A DNA stretch of 64,000 bases from Pseudomonas sp. 6D_7.1_Bac1 (GTDB lineage: Bacteria > Pseudomonadota > Gammaproteobacteria > Pseudomonadales > Pseudomonadaceae): positions 88,733 to 152,732 of the forward strand of contig NZ_JANLNW010000035.1 of assembly GCF_025465945.1 (NCBI RefSeq). Reading direction: 5' to 3'. The first letter of the stretch is position 1. Each line of letters starts with the position of its first letter. Below are positions 1-10,330 of the stretch, in pieces. The notes under the pieces are model-generated. The model worked only from the letters and a program-made list of their open reading frames with translations, was not told the DNA's origin and searched no databases. Position numbers and translations under genes: made by a program.

Positions 1-1284
1 CTGATCAACGGTATGCCCCCGGGCGCCGTGCGGATCGTGGGCACCAACGCCCTGCGCGAGGCACGCAACCGCGGCGAATTCATCCGCCGCGCCGAAGAAA
101 TCCTCGGCCACCCGGTGGAAGTCATTTCCGGTCGTGAAGAAGCACGCTTGATCTACCTTGGCGTCTCCCACACCCTCGCCGACACCCCGGGCAAGCGCCT
201 GGTAGCCGACATCGGCGGCGGCAGTACCGAATTCATCATCGGCCAGCACTTCGAGCCGCTGCTGCGCGAAAGCCTGCAAATGGGTTGCGTGAGCTATACC
301 CAGCGCTATTTCCGCGACGGCAAGATCACCCCGGCCCGCTACGCCCAGGCGTACACCGCAGCGCGCCTGGAGATCATGAGCATTGAACACGCCCTGCACC
401 GCCTGACCTGGGATGAAGCCATCGGCTCCTCGGGCACCATCCGTGCCATCGGCCTGGCGCTGAAGGCGGGCGGCCACGGGGCTGGCGAGGTCAACGCCGA
501 AGGCCTGTCCTGGCTCAAGCGCAAGCTGATCAAACTCGGCGACGTCGAAAAAATCGATTTCGAAGGCATCAAACCCGATCGCCGGGCGATTTTCCCGGCT
601 GGCTTGGCGATTCTCGAAGCGATCTTCGACGCACTCGAATTGCAACGCATGGATCACTGTGAAGGCGCCCTGCGCGAAGGTGTGCTCTACGACCTGTTGG
701 GCCGTCATCACCACGAAGACGTCCGCGAACGCACCCTCAGCTCGCTCATGGAGCGTTACCACGTCGACGTGGGGCAGGCCGACCGCGTCGAACGCAAGGC
801 ACTCCATGCTTTCGACCAGGTCGCCGCGGATTGGGATCTGGATGACGGCGTCTGGCGCGAACTATTGGGCTGGGCAGCCAAGGTCCACGAAGTCGGGCTG
901 GACATCGCCCACTATCAGTTCCACAAGCACGGCGCCTACCTGATCGAACACTCCGACCTGGCCGGCTTTTCCCGTGAAGACCAGCTGATGCTGGCGCTAC
1001 TGGTACGCGGCCACCGCCGCAACATTCCCAAGGACAAGTTTGCCGAGTTCGGCGATGAAGGCATCAAGCTGATTCGCCTGTGCGTGTTGCTGCGCTTTGC
1101 GATTCTGTTCCATCACATCCGCGGCACCCAAAAGATGCCGCAGGTCACGTTGCAGGCCAACGGCGACAGCCTGGATGTGTTGTTCCCGGAGAACTGGCTG
1201 GACGAGAACCAGCTGACCCAGGCCGACTTTGCGCTGGAAGCGGAGTGGCTGACCCGCGTCAATTTCGTGCTTAACGTTCGCTGA
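1..1284 (+). CDS. ppx: Exopolyphosphatase Ppx (5' end outside window)
   Basis: Releases terminal phosphate from inorganic polyphosphate (Ppx/GppA family, cytoplasmic). The frame is already open at base 1, so the N-terminus lies outside the window; 427 residues are visible, about 75 fewer than the family's usual length near 500. The ATPase-fold phosphate-binding signature DIGGGSTEF lies at 208-234, after a [10 protein letters not shown] block. The C-terminal half is the HD-like domain typical of long Ppx ([18 protein letters not shown] near 880-935). The gene converges on ppk, the enzyme that makes its substrate. The first ATG visible, at 13, is internal and is not a start. Confidence 0.95.
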   Translation: MINGMPPGAVRIVGTNALREARNRGEFIRRAEEILGHPVEVISGREEARLIYLGVSHTLADTPGKRLVADIGGGSTEFIIGQHFEPLLRESLQMGCVSYTQRYFRDGKITPARYAQAYTAARLEIMSIEHALHRLTWDEAIGSSGTIRAIGLALKAGGHGAGEVNAEGLSWLKRKLIKLGDVEKIDFEGIKPDRRAIFPAGLAILEAIFDALELQRMDHCEGALREGVLYDLLGRHHHEDVRERTLSSLMERYHVDVGQADRVERKALHAFDQVAADWDLDDGVWRELLGWAAKVHEVGLDIAHYQFHKHGAYLIEHSDLAGFSREDQLMLALLVRGHRRNIPKDKFAEFGDEGIKLIRLCVLLRFAILFHHIRGTQKMPQVTLQANGDSLDVLFPENWLDENQLTQADFALEAEWLTRVNFVLNVR

Positions 1285-1289
1285 AAGCA

Positions 1290-1316
1290 AAAATGGCGAT
1301 CCGCAAGGATCGCCAT
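1290..1316 (-). terminator. Intrinsic terminator of hemB-ppk
   Basis: A perfect 10-bp stem (ATGGCGATCC/GGATCGCCAT, arms 1293-1302 and 1307-1316) with a GCAA loop. Read on the minus strand it is followed by a run of T, which fits ppk ending 30 bases earlier. It may also stop ppx transcripts, although the plus-strand side lacks a T run. Confidence 0.75.
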
Positions 1317-1345
1317 CGGCTACTGTTCCAATTCCACCGTCTGCG

Positions 1346-3568
1346 TTAACGGACGCTCAATATCGGGCTGCTCAGGCGCTCAAGCAGCGTCGCCTGTGCA
1401 CTGCGCGGGTTCTGGTTGCCGGTCGGTGAGTTGCGGATGTAACGACCGTCCGACTGCAGGACCCAGCTGTGGGTGTTATCGGTGAGATAACTTTCCAGCT
1501 CTTTCTTGACCCGCAAAATCAGCTTCTTGCCTTCGACCGGAAAGCAGGTCTCGACGCGTTTATCGAGGTTGCGTTCCATCCAGTCGGCACTCGACAGGAA
1601 CATCTGCTCTTCACCGCCGTTGAGGAAGTAGAAGACCCGCGTGTGTTCCAGGAAGCGGCCAATGATCGAGCGCACGTGGATGTTGTGCGAAACCCCGGCG
1701 ATGCCTGGGCGCAAGCAGCACATGCCACGGATCACCAAATCGATACGTACCCCTGACTGACTGGCCTTGTACAGCGCGCGGATGACCTTCGGATCGGTCA
1801 GCGAGTTGAACTTGGCGATGATGTGCGCCGGTTTGCCGTCGAGGGCGAACTGGGTCTCCCGGGCAATCATGTCGAGCATGCCCTTCTTCAGGGTGAACGG
1901 CGCGTGCAACAGCTTCTTCATGCGCAGGGTTTTACCCATGCCGATCAACTGGCTGAACAGTTTGCCGACGTCTTCGCACAAGGCGTCGTCGGAGGTCAGC
2001 AGACTGTAGTCGGTGTACAGGCGGGCGTTGGCTGCGTGATAGTTACCGGTGCCCAAGTGGGCGTAACGGACAATCTCGCCAGCCTCACGGCGCAGAATCA
2101 GCATCATCTTGGCGTGGGTCTTGAAGCCGACCACACCGTAGATCACCACCGCGCCGGCCGCTTGCAGACGGCTGGCCAGTTGCAGGTTGGACTCTTCGTC
2201 GAACCGCGCGCGCAATTCGATCACCGCGGTGACTTCCTTGCCGTTACGCGCCGCATCAACCAGGGCATCGACGATTTCCGAGTTGGCGCCGCTGCGATAG
2301 AGAGTCTGACGGACCGCCAACACGTGAGGGTCCTTGGCCGCCTGGCGCAACAGGTCGACCACTGGGGTGAAGGACTCGAACGGGTGCAGCAGCAGAATGT
2401 CCTGCTTGCTGATCACGCTGAAAATGTTCTCGCTGTTCTGCAGCAATTTCGGGATCTGCGGGGTGAACGGCGTGTATTGCAGCTCAGGGTGACTGTCCAG
2501 ACCGGTGATGCTGAACAGCCGCGTCAGGTTGACCGGACCGTTGACCTGATACAGCTCGCTCTCGCTCAGGTTGAACTGCTTGAGCAGGTAGTCGGACAGG
2601 TGTTTCGGGCAGGTATCCGCCACTTCCAGACGCACTGCGTCACCATAGCGACGAGAGAACAGCTCGCCACGCAGGGCGCGGGCCAGGTCTTCTACATCTT
2701 CAGTGTCGACCGCCAGGTCGGCGTTTCGGGTCAGACGGAACTGGTAGCAGCCCTTGACCTTCATGCCCTGGAACAGGTCATCGGCGTGAGCGTGAATCAT
2801 CGACGACAGGAACACATAGTTGTCCCCCGTGCCGCCGACCTCTTCCGGTACCTTGATAACACGCGGCAGCAGGCGCGGCGCCGGGATGATGGCCAGACCG
2901 GAATCGCGACCGAAGGCGTCGATACCTTCGAGCTCGACGATAAAGTTCAGGCTCTTGTTCACCAGCAACGGGAACGGATGCGTCGGGTCGAGGCCGATCG
3001 GGGTGATGATCGGTGCGATTTCATCGCGGAAATAGCGGCGCACCCAGGTCTTGAGTTTGGTGGTCCAGTAGCGGCGACGAATGAAGCGGACCTGATGTTT
3101 CTCCAGTTCCGGCAACAGAATGTCGTTGAGGATCGCGTATTGGCGATCGACGTGACCGTGCACCAGATCGCTGATGCGCGCCAGCGCCTGGTGCGGTTGC
3201 AGACCATCGGCACCGGCCTGTTCACGGGCGAAGGTGATCTGCTTTTTAAGCCCAGCAACGCGAATCTCGAAGAACTCGTCCAGGTTGCTGGAGAAAATCA
3301 GCAGAAACTTCAGCCGTTCCAGCAAGGGATAGGACTCATCCAGCGCCTGCTCCAGCACGCGAATATTGAACTGCAGTTGCGACAGCTCGCGATGGATGTA
3401 CAGGCTGCTGTCATCCAGACCTGGAATCGCGATCGCCGGTGCCGCCTGCGCAATTTCAGCCACCACCGCAGACGGGGCAGGCTCCAGCTCCGGCGGGGTA
3501 TCGACGACGAGCTCGACCACGGGTTGAGCTTCTTTTACGGCAACGTCAGTGAGTCCTTCGGTATTCAT
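1346..3568 (-). CDS. ppk1: Polyphosphate kinase 1
   Basis: Reversibly transfers the gamma phosphate of ATP to polyphosphate. The 740-residue protein has an N-terminal extension of about 50 residues, then the PPK1 core starting at [13 protein letters not shown]. The two histidines of the phospholipase-D-like active site are present: THAKMMLI (His about 484, the autophosphorylated residue by homology) and AHLGTGNYH (His about 503), 19 residues apart as in E. coli PPK. It starts 18 bases after hemB ends on the same strand, so the two are probably one transcript, and it converges with ppx. A candidate PHO box upstream of hemB would put polyphosphate synthesis under phosphate control. Confidence 0.97.
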   Translation of the reverse strand: MNTEGLTDVAVKEAQPVVELVVDTPPELEPAPSAVVAEIAQAAPAIAIPGLDDSSLYIHRELSQLQFNIRVLEQALDESYPLLERLKFLLIFSSNLDEFFEIRVAGLKKQITFAREQAGADGLQPHQALARISDLVHGHVDRQYAILNDILLPELEKHQVRFIRRRYWTTKLKTWVRRYFRDEIAPIITPIGLDPTHPFPLLVNKSLNFIVELEGIDAFGRDSGLAIIPAPRLLPRVIKVPEEVGGTGDNYVFLSSMIHAHADDLFQGMKVKGCYQFRLTRNADLAVDTEDVEDLARALRGELFSRRYGDAVRLEVADTCPKHLSDYLLKQFNLSESELYQVNGPVNLTRLFSITGLDSHPELQYTPFTPQIPKLLQNSENIFSVISKQDILLLHPFESFTPVVDLLRQAAKDPHVLAVRQTLYRSGANSEIVDALVDAARNGKEVTAVIELRARFDEESNLQLASRLQAAGAVVIYGVVGFKTHAKMMLILRREAGEIVRYAHLGTGNYHAANARLYTDYSLLTSDDALCEDVGKLFSQLIGMGKTLRMKKLLHAPFTLKKGMLDMIARETQFALDGKPAHIIAKFNSLTDPKVIRALYKASQSGVRIDLVIRGMCCLRPGIAGVSHNIHVRSIIGRFLEHTRVFYFLNGGEEQMFLSSADWMERNLDKRVETCFPVEGKKLILRVKKELESYLTDNTHSWVLQSDGRYIRNSPTGNQNPRSAQATLLERLSSPILSVR

Positions 3569-3586
3569 CGAATGTTCCTGGGAGGG

Positions 3587-4726
<1,140 letters not shown>

Positions 4727-4807
4727 TCACGTCGAGACACATTTCGACACTTTCCTGAATGTGCCTGAAGGGTTAGGCTGCGCGTTCATTTCGCCAGCAC
4801 CCAGACA

Positions 4808-5440
4808 ATGCTCCAACAATTTCTGCATGACTTTGGCTACTTTGCCCTTTTCCTCGGCACGTTTTTCGAAGGCGAAACCATTCTGGTACTCGCAGGCTTC
4901 CTCGCGTTCCGCGGATACATGGACATCAACCTGGTGGTGGTCGTGGCCTTCTTCGGCAGCTACGCCGGCGATCAGCTGTGGTACTTCCTGGGGCGCAAGC
5001 ACGGCCGCAAACTGCTGGCGCGCAAACCACGCTGGCAACTGATGGGTGATCGGGCGCTGGAGCATATCCGCAAGCACCCGGACATCTGGGTACTGAGCTT
5101 TCGCTTCGTCTACGGCCTGCGAACGGTAATGCCCGTGGCCATCGGCCTGTCGGGTTATCCGCCGGGACGCTACCTGCTGCTTAACGGCATCGGCGCAGCG
5201 ATCTGGGCCGCAGCCCTGGCCGCGGCGGCCTATCACTTCGGCGCGGTGCTCGAAGGCATGCTCGGCAGCGTCAAGAAGTACGAGCTGTGGGTCCTGGGCG
5301 CCCTGCTGGTGCTGGGCCTATGCCTGTGGCTGCGTCGGCGCTTCAAGAATGCCCGCCTGGCCAAGCAGATCTACGAAGATGAACAGGTCCAGCAGGCCGA
5401 AAAGATCAAGACCAGCGAACCTACGACGCCAGTCGAGTGA
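4808..5440 (+). CDS. DedA family membrane protein
   Basis: A 210-residue inner-membrane protein of the DedA (SNARE-associated/VTT) family. Members are linked to lipid-carrier flipping and to envelope and proton-motive-force homeostasis; the substrate here is unknown. It shows the family's features: an N-terminal FLGTFFEGETILVLAGFLA segment, the GDQLWYFLGRKHGR motif near residue 55, and FRFVYGLRTVMPVAIGLSG near residue 100, followed by hydrophobic segments and a basic/acidic C-terminal tail. Divergent from hemB. Its last 20 bases overlap the end of the convergent gene at 5421. The Shine-Dalgarno sequence is weak. Confidence 0.9.
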   Translation: MLQQFLHDFGYFALFLGTFFEGETILVLAGFLAFRGYMDINLVVVVAFFGSYAGDQLWYFLGRKHGRKLLARKPRWQLMGDRALEHIRKHPDIWVLSFRFVYGLRTVMPVAIGLSGYPPGRYLLLNGIGAAIWAAALAAAAYHFGAVLEGMLGSVKKYELWVLGALLVLGLCLWLRRRFKNARLAKQIYEDEQVQQAEKIKTSEPTTPVE

Positions 5441-6656
5441 AGCGGTTTCGGCAACAGTAGAGACCGATGCCGCTGAGCAAGCTATAGCTGAGCAGGCTGG
5501 CCCAACCCACCGCGCTGGCCGGCCATAGCCCGACCAGCGGCGCCAGCCACACCAGCGGCAAGTTCAGCACCAGCCGCAGCAGCTCCAGCTTCAACGCCTG
5601 CGGACGATTCTCCAGGGCCACGCCCAGCACAAACAAACCCAGCGCCACCACCCCCCAGCCCAACACCAGGGCCGCGCTCGGCAAGCTTTGCTCAACATTC
5701 ATCAGGTAACTGCCCAGGGCGATGTACACGCAAAACTGCAACGCGACATACAGTTGCTGTCGCCCGTCCAGCGGCACCTCGAATTTGCGGAACTGACTCA
5801 GCTCCGGTTTGCTCATCGGGTACTTCGCCGCCACGTCCGCCGGCCGCCAGCCGGTGCGCATGAGCCAGATCCGCAGCTTGTCCCACAGGCTCTCGGCACG
5901 TCGTGCATCCGCCCATAACTGCGCATAGAACTGCACGTTCGCCCACAACGGATTCCAGCTCGCCAAAGGCGTGGTCACACCAAAAATCACCGGCTCGTTG
6001 TCGTCCTCTTCCTGGAACGAACCAAACAGCCGGTCCCAGATAATGAACACCCCACCGTAGTTGCGATCCATGTAGAGCGCGTTCTGCGCATGATGAGCCC
6101 GATGGTTGGACGGCGTGACGAAGCACCACTCGAACCAGCCGAGCTTGGGAATATGTTTGGTGTGAACCCAGAATTGGTACAGCAGGTTCAGCGCCGCGAC
6201 GGCGACGAACACCAGCAGCGGCACACCGAGCACCGCCATCGGCAAGTAGAAAATCCAGCCCAGCAGGAACCCGGTGCTGGTCTGGCGCAACGCCGTAGAG
6301 AGGTTGTAGTCCTCGCTTTGATGGTGCACCGAATGCGCCGCCCAGAGGATGTTGCGCTCATGGCCCATACGGTGCAGCCAGTAGTAGCAGAAGTCGTAGA
6401 GGACAAAGGCGAACACCCAGACCCAAACGCTCTCGGCCGACAACTCGAACAGCGCCAGATGCTTCAGGGCAAACGCGTACGTCACCAGACCCACACCTTT
6501 GGTCAACAGGCCTGTAGTGGTCGAAAGCACGCCCGTGCTGAGGCTGTTGATCGCATCTGCCAGGCGATAATTGCTCACCCCGCGCCAGCGGTCCGCCAGC
6601 AGCTCGACGGCAATCAATACAAAGAAAAACGGCACCGCATACAGAATGAAGTCCAT
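5421..6656 (-). CDS. Sterol desaturase / fatty acid hydroxylase family protein
   Basis: A 411-residue integral membrane di-iron oxygenase-like protein. The histidine clusters of the family are visible: HRMGHE, HSVHHQ, HTKHIP and HRAHHAQNALYMDRNYGG, all in the first half, between hydrophobic segments. The C-terminal third adds several transmembrane helices after a soluble loop. The substrate cannot be told from sequence; bacterial members hydroxylate or desaturate lipids or carotenoids, and some cleave ether lipids. The gene stands alone and overlaps the tail of the DedA gene by 20 bases. Confidence 0.88.
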   Translation of the reverse strand: MDFILYAVPFFFVLIAVELLADRWRGVSNYRLADAINSLSTGVLSTTTGLLTKGVGLVTYAFALKHLALFELSAESVWVWVFAFVLYDFCYYWLHRMGHERNILWAAHSVHHQSEDYNLSTALRQTSTGFLLGWIFYLPMAVLGVPLLVFVAVAALNLLYQFWVHTKHIPKLGWFEWCFVTPSNHRAHHAQNALYMDRNYGGVFIIWDRLFGSFQEEDDNEPVIFGVTTPLASWNPLWANVQFYAQLWADARRAESLWDKLRIWLMRTGWRPADVAAKYPMSKPELSQFRKFEVPLDGRQQLYVALQFCVYIALGSYLMNVEQSLPSAALVLGWGVVALGLFVLGVALENRPQALKLELLRLVLNLPLVWLAPLVGLWPASAVGWASLLSYSLLSGIGLYCCRNRFTRLAS

Positions 6657-6770
6657 GACGCGACCTGATCACAATTGTTACCAAAAGATTAGGTGTAGAC
6701 GCGAAATAACCCTATGGCAACGAGTGACGAATTAGTGGACATTTAACGCCATGAATCTGGAGAAGAACCC

Positions 6771-7439
6771 ATGAGCAAAAAAGTTGCAGTGATACTTTCC
6801 GGCTGTGGTGTCTATGACGGCGCCGAGATCCATGAAAGCGTGATTACCCTGCTACGCCTCGACCAACACGGCGTGCAGGTCCAGTGCTTCGCCCCTGATA
6901 TCGCGCAATTGCATGTGATCAACCACCTGACGGGCGAAGAAATGCCCGAGTCGCGCAACGTGCTGGTGGAGTCGGCGCGCATTGCCCGCGGGCAAGTGAA
7001 GGACCTGCGCGAGGCCAACGCCGAAGACTTCGACGCGTTGATCGTGCCCGGCGGTTTTGGCGCGGCGAAGAACCTGTCCAACTTCGCCATCGAAGGCGCC
7101 GGTTGCGTTATTCAGGCTGAAGTCCTGGCGCTGGCCGAAGCCTTTGCCGAAGCCGGCAAACCGGTTGGCCTGATCTGCATCTCGCCAGCGTTGGCGGCGA
7201 AAATCTACGGCCCGGGCGTGACCTGCACCATCGGCAACGACGCCGACACTGCCGCTGCCATGACCAAAATGGGCGCTACCCATGCAGACTGCGCAGTCAG
7301 CGACATCATTGAGGACAAGGCACGCAAACTGGTGAGCACCCCGGCCTACATGCTCGCTCAATCCATCAGCGAAGCAGCCTCAGGGATCAACAAATTAGTG
7401 GATCGGGTTTTAGAGCTGACCCACGAAAACGACGCTTAA
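6771..7439 (+). CDS. elbB: Glyoxalase ElbB (DJ-1/PfpI superfamily)
   Basis: A 222-residue cytoplasmic protein, almost exactly the ElbB length. ElbB belongs to the class I glutamine-amidotransferase/DJ-1 fold; the E. coli protein has glyoxalase activity and was once linked to isoprenoid synthesis. Diagnostic stretches are ILSGCGVYDGAEIHES at the N-terminus, the LIVPGGFGAAKNLS loop, and the nucleophile-elbow cysteine in GLICISPALAAK (residue about 138). GGAG lies about ten bases before the ATG. Monocistronic, followed by a REP doublet. Confidence 0.93.
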   Translation: MSKKVAVILSGCGVYDGAEIHESVITLLRLDQHGVQVQCFAPDIAQLHVINHLTGEEMPESRNVLVESARIARGQVKDLREANAEDFDALIVPGGFGAAKNLSNFAIEGAGCVIQAEVLALAEAFAEAGKPVGLICISPALAAKIYGPGVTCTIGNDADTAAAMTKMGATHADCAVSDIIEDKARKLVSTPAYMLAQSISEAASGINKLVDRVLELTHENDA

Positions 7440-7450
7440 CGCGGTCCAAT

Positions 7451-7540
7451 TGTGGGAGCGAGCCTGCTCGCGATGGCGGTCTATCCATCGATATAAATGT
7501 TGAATGTGCTGGCCTCATCGCGAGCAGGCTCGCTCCCACA
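7451..7540. repeat. REP doublet (REPIN), inward type
   Basis: Two inverted copies of GTGGGAGCGAGCCTGCTCGC + GAT (7451-7474 and 7517-7540), forward copy first, separated by about 42 bases. The loop, read on the minus strand, contains ACATTCAAC, as do the loops at 37780, 47017 and 51733. Confidence 0.93.
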
Positions 7541-7556
7541 GTGATCAACGTCGTGT

Positions 7557-8015
7557 TCAAGTCTGTGAACGAGATAGCCGGGTGATGATCCGATCCAGCG
7601 CATTGGCGAATGCCTGTTTCTCGCGGTCGCCAAACGGCGCGGGGCCACCGCTCATCTGGCCCTGCTCGCGCAGATCGGTGAACAGGTTGCGCACCGCCAA
7701 CCGGTCCCCCATGTTCTGCGCATCGAATTCCTTGCCCCGTGGATCCAGCGCCGCCACGCCCTTCTTCACCAAACGGTCGGCCAGCGGCACGTCGCTGCAA
7801 ATCACCAACTCCCCTGGCACCGCGTGCTCCACCAGGTAATCGTCGGCCGCATCCGGGCCACTAGGCACCACGATCAACTTCACCAAGGCAAGGCCCGGTT
7901 TGATCTGCGGCTGACCGGCCACCATCACCACTTCGAACTGGCGCTTGAGGGCGAATTTCACCACCAGATCCTTCGCTGCCCGAGGGCAGGCGTCGGCATC
8001 GATCCAGACACGCAT
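7557..8015 (-). CDS. YaiI/YqxD family protein (DUF188, UPF0178)
   Basis: A 152-residue protein of the YaiI/YqxD family, which has a PIN-like nuclease fold. The N-terminal MRVWIDADACPRAAKD motif supplies the conserved aspartates, and SDVPLADRLVKKG and LDPRGKEFDAQNMGDRLA are further family blocks. Cellular function is not established. It is framed by REP doublets on both sides, so it is probably transcribed alone. Confidence 0.9.
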   Translation of the reverse strand: MRVWIDADACPRAAKDLVVKFALKRQFEVVMVAGQPQIKPGLALVKLIVVPSGPDAADDYLVEHAVPGELVICSDVPLADRLVKKGVAALDPRGKEFDAQNMGDRLAVRNLFTDLREQGQMSGGPAPFGDREKQAFANALDRIITRLSRSQT

Positions 8016-8038
8016 TGTGTTTTTCCCCTTTCAAAAAC

Positions 8039-8101
8039 ATCGCGAGCAGGCTCGCTCCCACGGGTTATACGCAATCCTGTGGGAGCGAGCCTGCTCGCGA
8101 T
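8039..8101. repeat. REP doublet, outward type, short loop
   Basis: Reverse copy (8039-8061) followed by forward copy (8078-8101) of the same 23-24-base REP, separated by only about 17 bases. The nesting order is opposite to the doublet at 7451. It lies between the starts and ends of two minus-strand genes. Confidence 0.93.
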
Positions 8102-8122
8102 TATGAGCGAAGCGAATGCAGT

Positions 8123-10021
8123 TTAAGAAACCTGCAAACGCCGCTTCTCGGCCATCCGACTGCGGCTGTACAGCACGATAATCGCCAGAATCGCCAAGGC
8201 CTGCGCACTCAGCGAATAGGCATCAGCGTGAATCCCCAACCAGTCGAAGTCAAAGAATGCTACCGGTCGAGTGCCGAAGATCCCGGCCTCCTGCAAGGCC
8301 TTGACGCCATGCCCGGCGAACACCACCGACAATGCGCAAAGCAAACCGGCGTTGATCCCGAAGAACAGCGCCAACGGCAATTTCGCCGAGCCACGCAGGA
8401 TCACCCAGGCCAGACCGATCAACAGCACCAACGCCGTGGCGCCGCCCGCCAGTACCGCGTTATGCCCAGCCGGACCCGCTTGCAGCCACAGGGTCTCGTA
8501 AAACAGCACCACTTCGAACAGCTCGCGGTAGACCGAGAAAAACGCCAGCGCTGCAAAACCGAAACGCCCACCGCCGCTGACCAGGCTGCTCTTGATGTAA
8601 TCCTGCCAGGCTGCTGCATGGCGACGGTCGTGCATCCACACCCCGAGCCAGAGCACCATGACACTGGCGAACAACGCGGTGCAGCCTTCGAGCAGCTCAC
8701 GCTGGGCACCGCTGACATCGATCACATACGCCGCCAGCGCCCAGGTCGCCAGACCCGCCACCAGCGCCAGACCCCAGCCAATATTGACGCTGCGAATCGC
8801 CGACTGCTGACCGGTGTTACGCAAAAACGCCAGTACGGCGGCCAGCACCAAAATCGCTTCCAACCCTTCACGCAGCAAAATCAGCAGACCGGAGATATAG
8901 CTCAGCGACCAGCTCAGGCCATCACCGCCCAGCAGGTCCGCAGACGCCTTCAACTGGGCCTTGGCAAACGCCAGGCGCTGCTCGGCTTGCTCGATCGGCA
9001 GCCCGTCCTGTAACGACTGACGGTAAGCCATCAGGGATTTTTCAGTGTCTTTGCGCACTACCGCGTTGACGTTATCCAGCGAGCTTTCGACCAGCTCAAA
9101 GCCCTCCAGATACGCCGCCACCGACAGGTCATAGGCCTGATCGTGCTCGCCGGCACGGTAAGCGGCGATGCTCTTGTCGAGGGTCGCCGCGGTGTAATCG
9201 AGCAACTGCGCCGAACCGCGCTTGACTTGCGGCGGCTGGGCACGCTGGGCGCGGAAAGCAGCGGCTGCCTGAGGCCCTTCGGCCGCCAGCACTTCAGCCG
9301 GGGTCTGTCGGGCCAGGTCAGCAAGGTTGAAGTGCGTTTCGCTTTTCGCCGCAGCCGGATCGGCGCTGAACGCGGCGATATAGGTCGCCAGGTCCCAGCG
9401 CTGGCGGTCGTCGAGTTGATCGGCGAAGGCCGGCATGTCCGTGCCTTCGATGCCCTGCCCCAACGTGCTGTAGATCGCGTACAGGCTCAGGCGGTCCAGT
9501 CGCGTGGCATCGCGCAGATTGGCGGGTGGCGGCGTCAGACCGACACCTGCGGGACCGTCACCGGCACCGGCGTCGCCATGGCACACCGAGCAGTGCTGTG
9601 CATACAGCGGTGAGCCGCGTGTCGGGGCCGGGGTGATGATCGGCGCTTGGCTGACCTCATAGGCCACCGCCAGTTTCGCGCCCAATTGTCGTGCCTGTCG
9701 GGCCACCTCCGCACCGTCCTGACGCTGGGTCACCGAGTTGCGCAGATTGCTCACGCCCTGCTCAAGCTCCGCGCGTTCGGGTTTGGCCGGCAGTGCAGCG
9801 ATCAGCCCCTGCAAGACACCGAGAAACTCCAGCTGCTCGCGGTATTCGCCGTCATCAATGACCTGGCCCGCCTCCACGGTCGCCGGATAATCGGCACCAA
9901 TGTAATCGAGTAAATGCAGTGCCTGTGGAGCGCCTTCCACCGTGTCGGCCAGCAGGTTGAAACTGCACAGGGCAAACAAAGGGAAGACCAGCCAGGCCAG
10001 GAAACGGGACGGGGCAGTCAT
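8123..10021 (-). CDS. Cytochrome c-FTR1 iron permease fusion
   Basis: A 632-residue protein that couples a periplasmic cytochrome c module to an FTR1/EfeU-type iron permease. Order: signal peptide (about 1-25), a helical periplasmic region, a heme-binding CSVCH at about 142-146 with a distal methionine candidate in GTDMPAF, then a C-terminal membrane domain with both REXXE iron-transport motifs, REGLEAIL (about 382) and RELFE (about 498). FTR1 permeases move ferric iron after oxidation of ferrous iron; the attached cytochrome suggests that electron removal occurs on the same polypeptide (inference). No clear Fur box was found upstream. Confidence 0.88.
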   Translation of the reverse strand: MTAPSRFLAWLVFPLFALCSFNLLADTVEGAPQALHLLDYIGADYPATVEAGQVIDDGEYREQLEFLGVLQGLIAALPAKPERAELEQGVSNLRNSVTQRQDGAEVARQARQLGAKLAVAYEVSQAPIITPAPTRGSPLYAQHCSVCHGDAGAGDGPAGVGLTPPPANLRDATRLDRLSLYAIYSTLGQGIEGTDMPAFADQLDDRQRWDLATYIAAFSADPAAAKSETHFNLADLARQTPAEVLAAEGPQAAAAFRAQRAQPPQVKRGSAQLLDYTAATLDKSIAAYRAGEHDQAYDLSVAAYLEGFELVESSLDNVNAVVRKDTEKSLMAYRQSLQDGLPIEQAEQRLAFAKAQLKASADLLGGDGLSWSLSYISGLLILLREGLEAILVLAAVLAFLRNTGQQSAIRSVNIGWGLALVAGLATWALAAYVIDVSGAQRELLEGCTALFASVMVLWLGVWMHDRRHAAAWQDYIKSSLVSGGGRFGFAALAFFSVYRELFEVVLFYETLWLQAGPAGHNAVLAGGATALVLLIGLAWVILRGSAKLPLALFFGINAGLLCALSVVFAGHGVKALQEAGIFGTRPVAFFDFDWLGIHADAYSLSAQALAILAIIVLYSRSRMAEKRRLQVS

Positions 10022-10330
10022 GAATGAATCTCAATTGATAATACGAAGTAACACATTGTTCACTCTCAATGCGTTCCGCTCAAGCTTTGTCGTCCACGGG
10101 TCGCGAATACGGACTCCTCGCACATGGTGGCACCCATGGAAAAAATGAAATTAAAAAGCCATTACATAGCCAGTACCCAAGTCTATAATGCCGCGCCCTC
10201 GTTATTACGATCGGGTATTTAAGCTCCTCTTTTTATGAGGAATTGGCATGGATAGCCACCTTCCCTGTCAATTGGTTCACCCAGCCCGACCAGCACGCTC
10301 GGCTGTTTAAACTCAGGGAAGAAGTACCCC
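10022..10330. other. Spacer with candidate promoter of the lipoprotein operon
   Basis: About 309 bases without a convincing gene between two divergent units. A plausible -10 TATAAT lies at 10184-10189 with a poor -35 (ATTACA at 10161-10166, 17-base spacing), giving a leader of roughly 135 bases before the ATG at 10331. The AT-rich stretch at 10025-10045 near the permease start was tested as a Fur box and fits poorly. Confidence 0.4.

Noticed and set aside
10022..10050. Possible Fur box before the FTR1 permease
   Set aside because: The best alignment to the 19-base consensus gives about half matches, too poor to call despite the attractive function.
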